In this document: positions 11,355-44,850 of the stretch, piece by piece
How positions within the stretch are numbered: position 1 is the first letter of the stretch
Layout: every line of letters begins with the position of its first letter
Source of the DNA: Cristatella mucedo
Lineage: Eukaryota > Bryozoa > Phylactolaemata > Cristatellidae
NCBI GenBank assembly: GCA_009760855.2
Contig: WPIO01000051.1
Span: 980,001-1,044,000 of the forward strand
Direction: 5' to 3'
Length of the DNA stretch: 64,000 nt
The notes under the pieces: generated by a model
The model's database searches: none
What the model was told of the DNA's origin: nothing
What the model saw: only the letters and a program-made list of their open reading frames with translations
Translations under genes and position numbers: made by a program

Positions 11355-11740
11355 CTTTCTTAACGCATTTTTGAGTCTTTATCCTCTCTCGATCCAGTCC
11401 ACCTACCCAAACACCTTCCCAATCAGGCCAGGCATTGTGCCGCCTGCTCCTCATGCTCAAGTCGTTTAGCTGTGCCCCATTCGGATCTCAAATCATTTGG
11501 AAACCGTTAGCTCGTATGCTCCCAAAGCCCGGAGCTCACTTCCGACTTGACGTCACGGCTCTCCTTGACTTGACGGTCTTAAAAATAGGTTAACAGTGCA
11601 CTTGTTCCTAAGAGTATTTACGTTTGAATTGTTCTTTTCATGCTTATGCGTGCTGCCGCTGTGCATGTTATCACTCACCATATTGAAATGCTTTCCTTTC
11701 AGTCTAGAGATGGTTACGTTCTTTGAGGGCGAAACACAAG
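11355..11740 (+). mobile_element. LINE A 3' fragment, highly decayed
   Basis: The plus strand retains LFPNQARHCAACSSC-like wording, then SYAPKARSSLPT-like and TSRLSLT/DLTVLK-like remnants of the LINE A C-terminus. The 3' UTR words follow (CTTATGCGTGCTGCCGCTGT, CACCATATTGAAATGC) and a weak tail near 11720. No open frame remains. Confidence 0.65.
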
Positions 11741-11810
11741 CATCGTATTAGGAATATCATCATATGCGTTCGATTACTTCTTAACTGTAACCGGCCGTGC
11801 ATTGCAGTGT

Positions 11811-11870
11811 ACAGGCACTGGCACTGGCACTGGTACAGGCACTGGCACTGGCACCGGCACTGGCAGTGCA
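11811..11870. repeat. Hexamer repeat (GGCACT)n with palindromic flanks
   Basis: About eight imperfect GGCACT units are bounded by ATTGCAGTGTAC on the left and GTGCACTGCAGTGT on the right, an approximately inverted arrangement. The stretch keeps a small frame open on both strands, but there is no sign of a gene. Confidence 0.8.
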
Positions 11871-14110
11871 CTGCAGTGTCCTCCTCGAAAGGATTTTGAA
11901 TGGATTTCTTTTGGAATTCTTTGCGAAAGATGTTGCCCTTTTTTCCTGCAGAATCGGTTCGGCCCAAGCTACGACTGAGAGACTTCGAGGGGACGCAATG
12001 TCTAACCATGAGCAAATCTAAGTAATGCACACATGTAGTCGTGCCAGCTGCTCTCATTCCGTTGCTGGTTTTGAGTTTTAGGTAGGAACCCTGTGCGGAC
12101 GATCCACAATCAGGATGCATAGACGACAGTGAGGTCAGTTCGCATAGACGCAGGTGTGGCTTTATCGCAGGCCGGCATCCAGGTGTCGTTCACCTAACTA
12201 CCACCGATTAGCTATTGCATGCAGCTTAGGTACAGGCCGGCACGCAGGTGCGGTCCATCAACCACCGTCGATTTGCTGTCGTTGATAAGCAGAGGCGGGA
12301 CGGGCAGACCAGGGAGACATTGGAGACAAAGGGGGAGTTGGAACAGGGACGAAGGGGAGGTCGGCCGTGCGTTGTTGCACTGCGAGCTTCAGCCAAATAA
12401 ACGGTAGTTGAAGCCCCCCTTGGTGTTCCCAAGTCGTCGCTTGTGTGCTGTCAGAGCGTCATACTTCAGGCAGGTCACATTGACTTCGAAACTGCTCGGA
12501 CAACTACCCCAAGCACATGCGCCTGAGGTTTGCTACAGTTGCTGTGGATGTTCCTGTTCAGGTCGCATCTGTAAGAGCTTTGATATAAGCTCTAGTAACG
12601 GGACAAATTTTCTGCCGTCTAACGTGTCTGTGCCACAAGTGCCTGTCAGGACGGTGCCAGAGCACAGACAGCCCGGCAGCAAGTGGCGGCGGCGGCGGAT
12701 GAGCCACCTGCTTCGGCCTGCACCGTAGTAGCCTGTCAGGCGGCGGTTTTCGAGGCTTGTGGAAGAGAAGGCACTGGTCCGCGAAACGGCAATCCACGAG
12801 GTTTCGCACAAGAAGGTGCCAGAACACGTGACGGTATCCGCGATGGCGGCGGCCCACAAAACGGCCCGCCTGCCGACGACGGACGTCCACGTGAAGGCAG
12901 CAGTGGTAGAGTTCAGCGATATGGCAAGCGCTGCTACGTCGGTCGGCACTTCGACTACGATGCCGGCCGGCCCTGCTACGAAGCCGGTTAGTGCTGCCAG
13001 AGCTGCTACGTTGGCAAGAAGAGCCGGCGACGTAGAAGCAGCCGCCAAGGTGATGGAGACTACCGAAACCCATTCGGCAATGGGATCCCTGGTTGAAGGA
13101 GAAGGGCGCTGCCTATGCCACAGCGGTGGATTAAAGCTGGTGACGTACTCATCCAGCTGGTCACCGAAGGCCGTGGTTTGGTGTGCCTCCTACGAGCAGG
13201 TGTTACGTAGCCTCTAGAAGCCGACCGATGCTCAGTCGGCCACTGCTGGGAAGAGAGGAGGTTGGACCCGCCAGGCTTTTTCACCCATCGAGCTCTTCCA
13301 GTTGAGACAGCGGAACCACCGGCAGCAGTTGCTTGCAGGCCCGCGTGCTTGCCGTGCGGCCCGTCAGCAATAAACGGCATCTGCCTGAGCCGTCTTGATC
13401 TGTGCGCGACTGCCCGCACAAACATAGCAAGTCAGAAAAAACCAATTCCATAGGTCTGTGGCGTATAAGACGAGAGAAATTTGAGATATTATGGCAAGAT
13501 CATGCATGAAGTTACTATAATCCCCGCCGAATAAAATGAAGCCGCCAGGCTCCTATTGGAGACCATGCTAGCCACCGGCTACGCCTCAGCCACCATCCCA
13601 CCCGAGATTCCCATTGAGTGACAGGCTTTCGCCCAATAGCGGACAAAACCGAAGCAGTAGGCGTAGGCGAATGCATCTATGCCTTACCATAGACACAGAT
13701 TGAAGGCAAACCATCACCTCGGTGGTTACAGATTGCCTCTTTCACCGAAGTCTTTCGATGATGGGTAAGGGGTTTGGCGACATACTGTTTGTAGTCGTAT
13801 CTGATTCCAGGACTCATTTTACTCCACTTCCTTCCTCTCGGCAATCTGTCTTCCCGACTCGCCTCTCTCGGTTCGTTTTCGCCTATCTATCGCCTTCTCG
13901 CTCCTTTTCACGAACCTACCCTGAATCATAACAGCTCGTTTTTCTTCTTCATCGAGCGTACACTTGGTAGTTCGTCCCGTGCTCTTGTTAGGTAATGGCT
14001 GACACAATGCATGATGTGGAGCTCAAAAATCAGTCACAGTTGCTTACTTGCTCATTCCCCCCATACCTAGAGGCCTATAGAAGTTAGAAGCTCTAGGGAA
14101 ACCTTGTGCC
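11871..14110. other. GC-rich unassigned region
   Basis: From 12.2 to 13.45 kb the sequence is GC-rich. Several frames are open for 100-170 codons on both strands (minus 12533-13073, plus 12683-13217), Ala/Thr/Val- or Arg/Gly-rich depending on the frame. AATAAACGG motifs occur at 12.40 and 13.37 kb. A diverged tandem duplication of about 60 bp lies at 12170-12295. I recognise no domain, and the open frames may simply follow from base composition. The remainder (13.45-14.11 kb) shows nothing. Confidence 0.4.
12170..12295. repeat. Diverged tandem duplication of about 60 bp
   Basis: Two successive copies begin with AGGCCGGCAYSCAGGTG and share an ACCACCG core about 30 bases further on. They are clearly diverged from one another. 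Confidence 0.5.
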
Positions 14111-14114
14111 CTGA

Positions 14115-14322
14115 GCTACTACTTCCATGCTACTCACCCAACTCCTCTCCTGTCTACCTATGCTTCTCACTTCTCTTTGTTTCGTGAGATAAAGTCTGTT
14201 GGCTACCGAATTCGTACCGAAAGCCGCTTAGGCTTTGAGTGCTCTATACAAAACTCTCCTGCGGAACACCCACTTTGTCTTTGTGGCATTACTGGCGGAG
14301 ATGCGTTATATTACATTACAAG
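14115..14322 (+). mobile_element. LINE B 3' end fragment
   Basis: About 205 bases matching the 3' end of the LINE B copy at 6.0-6.23 kb. They include TGTTGGCTACCGAATTCGTA, CCGAAAGCCGCTTAGGCTTT and CTATACAAAACTCTCCTGCG, and end at a TTATATTACATTACA repeat. It is severely 5' truncated and more diverged than the copy at 42.8 kb. Confidence 0.85.
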
Positions 14323-14324
14323 TT

Positions 14325-15680
14325 CGGGCAAAGGATTTAGCGCAGGAGCTACTGGCACCTGCTGACTCCGGATCAATTTCTCGAAGCCATCTCGCTGTTG
14401 ATTAGCATTGCTAGATTTGAAACCTCGGGAATCAGGATTTTGCTTGCCTCTGTAACTAAACTCTGACTGGAGGTGCTGCCTGGAGACCTGGTGCAATAGG
14501 CTGAGACCTGTGCCTATTGTGCCTGTGCAGCCCATTCTTGGGTAGCGGTGAACGTTCGGCAAGCCAATCGTGCCCTGCTCGGCGGTTGCTGGTAAATAGC
14601 CGGTGACCAACACGGCCTCTGGCGGCTGCAGTTCATTCCTGGAAGAATTTCCGAGACAGTCGCGACGCTGTCTCTAATTCCTCTCCGTATCATTTACTCC
14701 CCATCGTGTACACAAGATAAATACTCGGTGGGCAGTCTACCTAGTCTCAGCTGCTGATCGACTGCAAGCTTCGTTCTAACCGTAACTACTATGCATGAAC
14801 AACCAGTGAACTAGTCCTATCGGGTAGTCAAGACAGGACTGTGGTGACACCCTAACCCTGGCACCTCATCGTATCCCTACCTAGCATCCAGCCTACGAAC
14901 TGCAAGCAACTTCGCACTCTAAAGGACACTTAGCCGTTCATCGCCGGAGGCGGCATGTCTTCGAAGTCTCTAAGTCACAGCGAAGCTTCGGCTCCACACA
15001 CGGGGTGGTGTGGTCGCGTCCTGTGGTCAGGCGACTGCTCCTAGTAGGCAACACCCATTGGGATTCACCGCCGGGGTTTCTTATCATTAATTGTATTCGC
15101 CCAAGCGCCTAGCTCACCACAGGCAAGAAACTCGTGGCCAACAACAATGACAACCAATCATAGCAGAGCCGTGTCCGAATCATTTGTGAAGCAGCCAAGG
15201 TACACTGCCCTAACACCGGGCTGTTCCCCTGCCATACCAGATTCTCCCATCGCATCCACCCCAGTCGTACTGCATTCGTCTAAAGTCTCCGTCTATTCCT
15301 TCGAGCAGAGTTTGCTCTGCAAAATGAAGTGGTAGGAAGCCCGACGGCAGCTATCCGAAAGATTGTGCATCTATGCGAGAAGATAGTTGCTTGAACACTT
15401 TCTCAATCTTAAAATTAATCGAGAAACAAGCACTAACTGCTGGGCTGTTTTGTTTGCAAACGAGCAATTACTAGAATCAAACTGATTGATGACTTCATTG
15501 CCAAGAATAGGCGTTTGTAGGGTAGAATTTGCAGTGATTTAAATGAGGTCAGAAAATTGCTTCTTTTCAGACACCAATGCTTTCCGTTTCCACTTGAACG
15601 CTATAGGGCACCGGGGCTTCCGCTGCAGACTGAAACCTAGCACACATGTTGAGCCTCAATTTGTGGCCTTTCAGTTCATG
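14325..15680. other. No gene recognised
   Basis: No coding domain, RNA or clear repeat recognised. A 100-codon minus-strand frame (14613-14311) is open but has no family signature. Confidence 0.4.
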
Positions 15681-15683
15681 ACA

Positions 15684-15750
15684 GATGTAAAGCGCCTAGA
15701 AAGAGATTGAGTTCTCCGAGGGCGCTTTATCAAGTGTTTTATTATTATTG
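15684..15750 (+). mobile_element. LINE A/SINE 3' tail, isolated
   Basis: An almost perfect copy of the family tail. GTAAAGCGCCTAGAAAGAGA, TTGAGTTCTCCGAGGGCGCT and TTATCAAGTG are followed by TTATTATTATT. AAAGCGCC and GGCGCTTT can form an 8-bp stem. There is essentially no LINE sequence upstream, so this is an extreme 5' truncation. Confidence 0.85.
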
Positions 15751-15754
15751 GGGA

Positions 15755-17170
15755 ACGGTAAAGAAAACCCACGTGTCAAAACTGAGGCCACTGTGTCTTG
15801 TACCTATGTCGAAAGTTGTATGCAAGAATGTGCTTGCAGCTTACCAGCATGCACCTTATTTAGTACGTGAGGGCCGCTTAAGTAAGTAGTAGTTGGTTGC
15901 CGTCTGAGAAGCTTCATCGAATTTATATTTAGCACACACAATTTCAACTACATTTTCTGGGTTGCCAGCAATTCTAGCGATTCAAGCGGTCAGCTGTGCT
16001 TCCTGGGTGCCTCATAGGGCCTTATGGGTGGCCTCCTGCGGTTGTTGGTGCTATATACAGTAAATCGTTGCTATTCTGTGCTTGATCGTCGAGCCCCTGC
16101 ACCGATGAGGATATTATGACATTTCTTTAAAGTCCTCCACGGAAAACGGCATCGTCGTTGATTGGAGCATTCTTACTTTTGAAGCTCAATCAGCTAGTGA
16201 GCAACTCTCATAAAACCGCCGGTATGCAGCGAGCAGTTCTTGGCTGAAAACACTTCAGTCATACTGACTGCCTAGCAATTGGTCATCAACGCCTAGCAAT
16301 TGATCATCAACGCAAAGCATCTGTACACTGACGACTATATGGTCAGTAATCAATTTCTATAAGTACCCAGGAGTCAGCTATTTCTTAATCCTTTAAGCCA
16401 GGCTGCAAATAGCCGGTTTTATTTGCACTCAAGCAGACATTGTATCAGCAGAGTCTAGGCTGTCGCAAGAGAGCAGAGTCTACACGTCATCTCAGCGAAG
16501 CTTGCCAAAAGCATGGTTTGAACACGCCCCTTAAATGCACAACCAAGCCATGAAATTGACTGGATGTCAGCTACGCGCACTCTCTATTTTGAGTATGCAT
16601 CCATAGCACTGCCCAATTTGTCTGGATCTAGGGAACAAAAAATTCCAATATTTTCAGTGTAGCTATGATACCAGAGCAGCAGCTGAAGGACCAGGCAGTG
16701 GCCCGGTAGCACAAGAACAATGAAACAAGTGATGCATTGTTCTAAGAGAGGTACACAGCTCACTTACGGTTTGGCATCTGCATGAAGAGTTGCCACTTGT
16801 TTGAACAGATCAGGAATACCCCATGAAATACAAACAGTAGCCCGCATCGACTCATCCTAGTAACATTTACAAAAGAAAACAACTTCGACCTGCCACTTGG
16901 GATGTATTCATCATGCACATCGATATTAAGGGAGAGAAAATAGTTGTCTGGGCAACTGGAATAGCTGTAATGAGGCCAGTCGCGAACATCAAAAGCAGAA
17001 CTATCTGCCCGTGAGAGCACCAGGAAATCTAAACAGGTGACACACTGCTGGACATATAAAATGCAATGCAGGCCACGATTGCACTAATAATAACGTCCAC
17101 GTAAGGTCTGCTAGTAAAAGAACATGGTCATCCCTAAATGGGAACAAAATCTCTACGAGATAGTGACCAT
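15755..17170. other. 3' flank of CPSF3; no gene recognised
   Basis: This is the sequence downstream of the CPSF3 stop codon. A minus-strand AATAAA lies at 16418-16423, about 750 bases past the stop, and is one possible poly(A) signal; no closer canonical hexamer was seen. The 86-codon minus-strand frame at 17020-16760 has no recognised homology. A 21-bp tandem duplication sits at 16270-16311. Confidence 0.35.
16270..16311. repeat. 21-bp tandem duplication
   Basis: Two adjacent 21-bp copies of GCCTAGCAATTGRTCATCAAC with a single mismatch. Confidence 0.85.
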
Positions 17171-17175
17171 GGCAG

Positions 17176-38728
<21,553 letters not shown>

Positions 38729-38850
38729 GGTAAAACCACGCTTCCGGTGCGGGCGCGGTGGCGTTCATATGCTCGCCTCCGCGTAGGAAAGATTGAAAGC
38801 ACTGTTCAGAAGCGTTACCATCCCTTCAGGGTTCTGAAGTAAGTTTTAAA
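38729..38850 (-). promoter_or_regulatory. Presumed CPSF3 promoter / 5' UTR
   Basis: About 100 GC-rich bases upstream of the ATG, TATA-less. On the minus strand they include ACCGGAAGCG (an ETS-type GGAA core) about 20 bases before the start codon. The start itself, CCATGGCGGC, resembles a YY1 core. The transcription start cannot be placed from sequence alone. Confidence 0.4.
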
Positions 38851-40770
38851 TAATTAATAAATTCATTTAAATTATTTTATTTTCTCAAAAATAGCCTCCA
38901 AGTTCGCTTAGGCGCTGGCGAATCCGCTCCGTCAGCCCGGAAATAGATGAAGGAATGGTGGCTCGCAATCCCTGCTTCGTACAAGTTTTTCGTACGTTTC
39001 TTCGTAATCCCAGTGCTTTATATCACCGACACCGAATCTGACAGAATTTTTATATGTCTGACAGCTATCAGCGGTTAACAATCGATAACTTGTAATCGAG
39101 CGGAGCGCGTCTTGCAGTTGCGCGATTAAATGCGATCTTCATTCTTTCAACTTTCCAGAGTATGCGTTACTTAGGTTCTGCAGGCTTCCCCGAAAAGTCT
39201 TGTCGTTTTTTTTAACTAACATCGAATGCCAAAGAGAAGTGTGTGCATTGAGCGGGCTCCGGTTTTAAGTAAAACTGGACCGCGGTACGCTAGATGAACT
39301 ACATAACCCGATATTACGGGACGACAGGTAGGCATAACAAATATGACCGGATGCGCAGAAAAAGCCATGCAATATACCAGATGGAATTCTATATAATTAG
39401 ATTTTGCCTTTTACGATACCATTTATAAGAGGAAACAATTTGAGGGCATGGAACAATAGCTACATCATGAGCCATCTTCGACCCCCCCCTGCACGGATTG
39501 ATGACGTCCCACTGTAATGTAAATGTATCGCCACCTGTAACTGCACAAAGCCACAAAGATTGTGTGGGTGTTACACGGGAGAGTTACATATAGGGTCCAT
39601 ACAGGGCTTAAGCGTCCGGCAGCTACCCAAGCTCTTTCAGCAAGGGAGACAGATTGTTCAACCTCCAGGGACTACCAAATAAAACCATAACATTTCTCTC
39701 GGGCACATTAGGATTGCTTAGAAAGGTATTTAGTCCCCCAGGGGTACTACATAAAAAAATTATTATTACTATTATTATTTTTGAAAATTCCCTTTCTAAT
39801 ACAATTAAATTTCTCTTTCAGCTATAACTAATAGAGTGGGCTCGAGAGTGGAAGAGCCGAGCTGATACTCCACTGCAAATCAATAGGCTTGGTATAATAT
39901 TCCTATGGCTATGGACACTAATCAGCAATAAGCTTTTGGAAAACACACTAAGGCGCAATTTCGTTGCCATTGACGTAGCGCTAATGGAATAAAAAAAACT
40001 TGAAAAATACCACCAACTGAAACTTGAGTGTCGTGCTGCAAATCGCAGCAACCACCTACCAATCAAGGATTCTGTGCCCTGCGGTCCCGGACTCGAGTAC
40101 TGTTGGAGGCCAGACTTTAGCCAGCCATATGACGCCAACCACAGATGGACGGTCAGTAGTAAGAACGTGACGCTCAAGCCAAAGAGTCGGAGCGATTTAT
40201 AAAGGGTTATTTGTCGATTAAGTATGACTTGCTAATATGACTTGGGTCTAAACCCATTTTGGAAAAACGGGTATAATTCGCCAGACATACCTGTTTAGCC
40301 CAGTACCCCACAGCATGCTGCGGCGTATGGTGGTAATATGTAGCTGAAATTTCTGTCGGACTTATAAGCCGCACGTAACAATCCCCAAGAGATTTGCGAG
40401 TCGTAGAGAAAATAAAGAAGAACATGTCGTTTCATCCTCGTTGGTTGGACCGAGGACTTCCTAAACCAGTTCTGGAAGAACTGCGTGGACCAATCCCGAG
40501 AGAGTTTCGGGAGCTCGTTTCAGAGTCCGGGACCTGCATGGCAAAAGCTCGTGTCGCTATCTTTGTAAGGGATCAATATTGGCCGGCTAGCGTATGGGCT
40601 CCTGCCCTAAGAGACTAAAGTCTTACCTGTCTGTCCTTCATTCATTCATTAAGACTTGTGCAACGTCTCGAGCCCCACTCAACTTTTTTGTTGGAGATTA
40701 AAATACTGCGTTTGACAAACAGCAGTTTCTGACTACGACGAAGGATAAAAAGAGAACAAGCGTCTGTTCT
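38851..40770. other. Intergenic, no gene recognised
   Basis: A/T-rich near 38.85-38.9 kb. A 74-codon plus-strand frame (40394-40618) contains MSFHPRWLDRGLPKPVLEEL; it is compact and non-repetitive, but I know no homologue. A minus-strand frame at 40177-39818 is featureless. Confidence 0.35.
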
Positions 40771-40774
40771 TACT

Positions 40775-41415
40775 AAGTAATATTGCTAACATATCCAAGA
40801 TTGTCCGTACATTTTCGACGTCCCATTTCGACTTCTGCAGCTCACCACTTGCTGGTCTCCCAATTTGTGCAATCAGGCTCTTACATTTAGCAAAGAACTC
40901 AGCAGTTAGACTAGTCTGTTGTGAAAGTCACGGTTGCCGCATTAAACCACTTCTCACTGACCTGCATTGGTGCCCCATCAAGTACCGTATCGACTTCAAG
41001 GTTCTGACACTCACGTTGAGTTCCCTTCATTCTCTTACTCCAGCCTAGCTATCAAAACTACTTCCCAATCAGGCCAGTCATTGGACCGTATGTTCTTCTA
41101 ACTCAAGTAGTTTAGCTATGCCTCGAGCCAACCTCTAATTCTTTGGAGACCTAGCCTTTAATTCGTACGCTTCCACGGCCACGAAATCATGAGTGACTGA
41201 TGTCATAACTTCACGGCATTAAAAAGTATTCAAAAATCCACACGTTTTCCACAGAATTGCTCGGTACGTGGGAATCATACTGTATAAATATTGTTCGTGC
41301 TGATGCTGTGTATGTTCTTACTCACCATATTGACATGCTTTTCTTCCAGCATTTGCAAAGTGCCTAGAGAGTGATTCCGTTCTCTGAGGGTAAAATTGCC
41401 CTATTATTACTATCC
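40775..41415 (+). mobile_element. LINE A 3' half, decayed
   Basis: Broken coding on the plus strand (SHFDFCSSPLAGLPICAIR, PLLTDLHWCPIKYRIDFKV), then a 3' UTR and tail AAAGTGCCTAGAGAGTGATT, CCGTTCTCTGAGGG, ending CTATTATTACTAT. Many stops. Confidence 0.8.
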
Positions 41416-41419
41416 TCAG

Positions 41420-42745
41420 CCCGTAATGTGTAGCCTTTAGAAGGTTGAGCCCTCACCCCAGATGGTCTGCACTGGCGCCATACTCGAGAATCGTTTGCAC
41501 TTGACAACTTATCGGCTCACCAACCTACTTGCCACTGGTATTCTTTATAGGTGACGCGTAAGCTGTGTTCCAGTTCGCATGGAGTATTACTTTGGCAGTA
41601 GCATATGTGGCAGTTTCTTCGTGAGCTGAGCCCTCGTTTGAGCCTTACAGGTTGGATAGCGGGCAGTATCAGTTTTCAGTAAACTTTTACTGCGTAGCCT
41701 CTCAATTTGTTACAAAAGGATGCATATATTGGGCTGATATATTTTTAATTAATTTTACAAGCAATATCATACGATTTGTGTATAATAATTGAAAATAGTC
41801 AATCAACCAACCTAATTTTGAATGAAAAGTTCATGAGTGAGTTCGTCCCATAAACACAAGCCGCCGACGTCATATTCTATGACATTTATAGCACAACTAC
41901 AACCACGGAGCTATTATGGTTGTTTTGTCAAAAGTATCAGAGAAGACTACCAATTTTTTATATGTAACTACATGATGCACACAGTTAAAGTTAAAAATTT
42001 AAGTGTGCATTTTATCGTGAAATAGCAATGAGCAGGCATCTGATCAGTGCATTATTTCACTACGTATATAAGTAAACCTGTAGAGATTATCTCTCAGGGA
42101 AGCTGATGAAATTAAAAGTCTGGTCGGGACAGGAAGTCTTAGCTACGGTCTGCCGGTCGGTGAGTCCATGCCGCTGCGCTTTTTCGCAGCTACACGTTTA
42201 TATTCACGATCTTATATTTTCAAAATAAATTTCCCCGAGATATTTCACGGGTAGGAGCTAGTAATAACAACAATATAATATCGTTTCAATAGCTCCCTAC
42301 GGCAACTAAATCTATTCGCTTTACAACTCTCTGAAACAGAATCAATGACCGAGGTTTAATGAAATGCATTGTATCGTGTTTAGACAAGCTTTTAAAAGCA
42401 AACAAATATCATGCATAGGTCGCCATGCTTTAGCAGACCAGACAATACTTCGGGCTAGTGGTTAGTACGACCTCCAGCTAGTCACATGCAACAATTCACG
42501 TGCAAGTAAGAATGACAGGAGTTGAAAGGAAAACTTGACTGGAGCGATGGGAATGCTGAGCGGAATACGCAATGTAAAGTATGTGTCTGTCATGCGAACT
42601 GAAGGCCCGATAAAAACGAGATTGCAATTTTGTCAGATGAATAGCGAGTCGACTAGAACCAGAGGAGCGGAGGATGGTGCGAAAGCGTAATATGGTAGCG
42701 AGACGTTCGGATAAGCAGGCTGGGTTTGGGGAGTGGAGTGACCTA
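41420..42745. other. Intergenic, no gene recognised
   Basis: No convincing coding content. A/T-rich words around 42265-42430 (TAGCTCCCTACGGCAACTAA) may be a very old LINE 3' UTR on the minus strand, but this is weak. Confidence 0.35.
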
Positions 42746-42747
42746 TA

Positions 42748-43021
42748 TTCTTACGCAACGACATCTTCTCTCCGACTGCCGACTATGGCACATCTTTTTC
42801 AGCGGTCCTGAACTGCTACTTCTATGCTACTCATTACCTCAACTGCTCTCCTAACTCTGCTATGCTTCCCACTTTCTCTTTGTTGCGTGAGACGAAGTCT
42901 GCTGGCTACCGAATGCGTACCGAAAGCCGCTTAGGCTGTGAGTGCGCTATACAAAACTCTCCTGCGTAACACCCACATGGTCTTTATGACTTTGTGGAGT
43001 TACTGACGGAGATACATACAT
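42748..43021 (+). mobile_element. LINE B 3' end fragment, near-identical to the 6-kb copy
   Basis: Over about 270 bases this repeats the segment 5958-6232 with only a handful of differences. It starts at the frame end (TTCTTACGCAACGACATCTT) and finishes GGAGATACATACATA. The low divergence and clean truncation suggest a recent insertion. Confidence 0.92.
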
Positions 43022-43345
43022 AATCCAGACAAGGTATCTTATGAGTCATTTCGACTCTTAATAGGGAGCTATTGAAGCTCAGACGGAAGTGACGTGCTGG
43101 GGCAGCTACGAAGTGGAGGCAGGCAAGGCGAGCTGTTGAGTTTTTCGCCAGTTGCAGACGATTAAAGGGAGCATGCCGGGAGTCATAGATACAGGGAATT
43201 GCAGCAATCCAGATGCGATGTCTCAAAGGTGTAAACTTATTTGGCCATCGTATTCATGTCTAGGCAAGCCCCAATGCTGACAATTTTTGTTAGCTTGAAC
43301 TAGGCCCGCTTGAGGATGGAAGCAATGAGCTCGTGCTGTGACAGG
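43022..43345 (-). mobile_element. LINE C fragment
   Basis: The minus-strand frame 43226-42984 and its upstream sequence read as an RT connection region: AAIPCIYDSRHAPFNRLQL, AKNSTARLACLHF, followed by a degraded PLLRVEMTHKIPCL. Wording resembles the copy at 6.5-6.9 kb. It abuts the LINE B fragment in opposite orientation. Confidence 0.65.
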
Positions 43346-43539
43346 TCGCTTCGGAATAGCGTCTAGATTAAGGGTAGACGCGACTGAAGTGATTCAAGAT
43401 GAACTAATCTTGTGGCGAGGTCTTTGAAACTTGAAGATAGCAAGGGACTACCTTATGCTTTCGTCGTAGAGCTCCTAGAGCGGCAAGCGGGCAGCAGGTC
43501 CAGGCAGGTTTACGGGGACCTTTTCATCGATGGGCGGGT

Positions 43540-44850
43540 TTTTTACAGGCGGAGGTCAACCGGAACTGCAGCCGCCGCCGGGCACCGAAAAAGCCTGGAG
43601 GAGTGCCCGTTTCCGCAGGACCGCCATTCCACAGACCTTCCGCTGGAAAGCGTCCATTGGAGACGACTGGTTTCGTTCACGTGAAGGTGAATGATCAGCT
43701 ACCAAGCCGTCCGCTAGCGCCGACGCAGGAACGCGCAGGGTGGGTCGTCGCAGGCGCGAGGGCGTTGGCTTCTTTTCTTCGGGAGGTACGAACAGCGACA
43801 CCTTTTCTGCGCGTGCGTCCGCTACGACCCTGCTGGTTGCCGTCGTACTATCCGTCTGATTCGCCTGTCGCGGATCTCCCCGCCCGTGCCACGTATGACA
43901 ACTCCGCCCGTACGAAGCGAGGCCCCAGGCTTCCGCGGGCGTCACTCAATAGGCAGCTGTAATGGCGGAGTCGAATAAGAAGCTGCTCTCGTCGAGCATT
44001 AGCAGCCTCTTCAGCCACGTCAAACTAGAGCACCTCATAGCGGGTACAGCCGGCGGCGTGGCGTCCACCCTGGTGCTGCACCCGCTCGATCTGGTGAAAG
44101 TGAGATTTCAAGGTGAGCGATGCGGCGCTTATTTTTTCCGACTTTCACAGCGCTTGCGATGCTTCGCGAGGTCCCGCGGTCCCGGGTTCGCGCAGCCGCA
44201 GCGTACTCGTGTGCTGCCCGAAGCTTCTGCGTCGGCGAGCAAGCTACCTGTGCGCGCGCGCGCACCCGTCTCTGCCGACCGTCTCGCTTTCCCATTCCCG
44301 GACTTTTGAGACCGCGTTCGTGGCATTCCCGTCGACTCGCGCGCGCGGCCGCGCCGAACGCAGCCAGCTATCCTAGAGGGCTTAAAGCGCGTCGCGTGCA
44401 GACGGTTGGTTTGTTTTCGCGTCGCTGTCCTGCGCCAGGCAGGACGCGCGACCTCGCCGCGTCGCAAGCTGGCGTCGCCCGTGCACGCGTCGTTAGCTGA
44501 CGAAGTGCATGCAAGTGTCGTGCGACGATGACGAGGCGCGAAAGCAAAAATGTCACCGCCCGGCAATCGCCTGGGGCACACTCGGCGCGCTCGGATCTCT
44601 GTCGCGGGGCTCGCTGGGGGGGGGAGGGAGTCCTGGCGTTCGGGCGAGAGGGCTGCCGGCTCCTCTGCGGCTAAGCTAAGCTGGTGCCGGCCGAAGCTGC
44701 CCAGCCAGTCGTAGCCGACTGTCGTAGTCGTAGCCGACCGGCGCACACTCAGAACTATCGTTGGCAATTCTCATTCTTTGCCAGCGTGGCGAGGGACCGG
44801 GCGAGCCCGTCCTCGTGCTCTGACTGCACGAATGATTTGACCGTGGTGCA
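43540..44850. promoter_or_regulatory. CpG-rich island over the SLC25A32 start
   Basis: High G+C with frequent CpG from about 43.54 to 44.85 kb, spanning the presumed promoter, 5' UTR, exon 1 and the start of intron 1. Several long frames on both strands (for example minus 44767-44129) arise from this composition. No TATA box is evident before the ATG at 43962. Confidence 0.6.
43962..44112 (+). CDS. SLC25A32: SLC25A32 exon 1
   Basis: Residues 1-50 plus one base: [18 protein letters not shown], then [18 protein letters not shown] and LDLVKVRFQ. It contains helix 1 and the first PxDxxK signature. Donor GTGAGC at 44113. Confidence 0.93.

Noticed and set aside
16418-16423. AATAAA as the CPSF3 poly(A) signal
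   Set aside because: It is about 750 bases past the stop with no supporting downstream element recognised; kept only as a possibility.
38860-39010. Possible transposase C-terminus on the minus strand (ERIRQRLSELGGYF-like wording)
   Set aside because: Too short, and no second motif or terminal repeat nearby to support it.
44113-44850. Long overlapping frames on both strands after SLC25A32 exon 1
   Set aside because: Located in a CpG-rich intron; Arg/Ala/Ser-rich in all frames, no domain, consistent with low stop-codon frequency in high GC.
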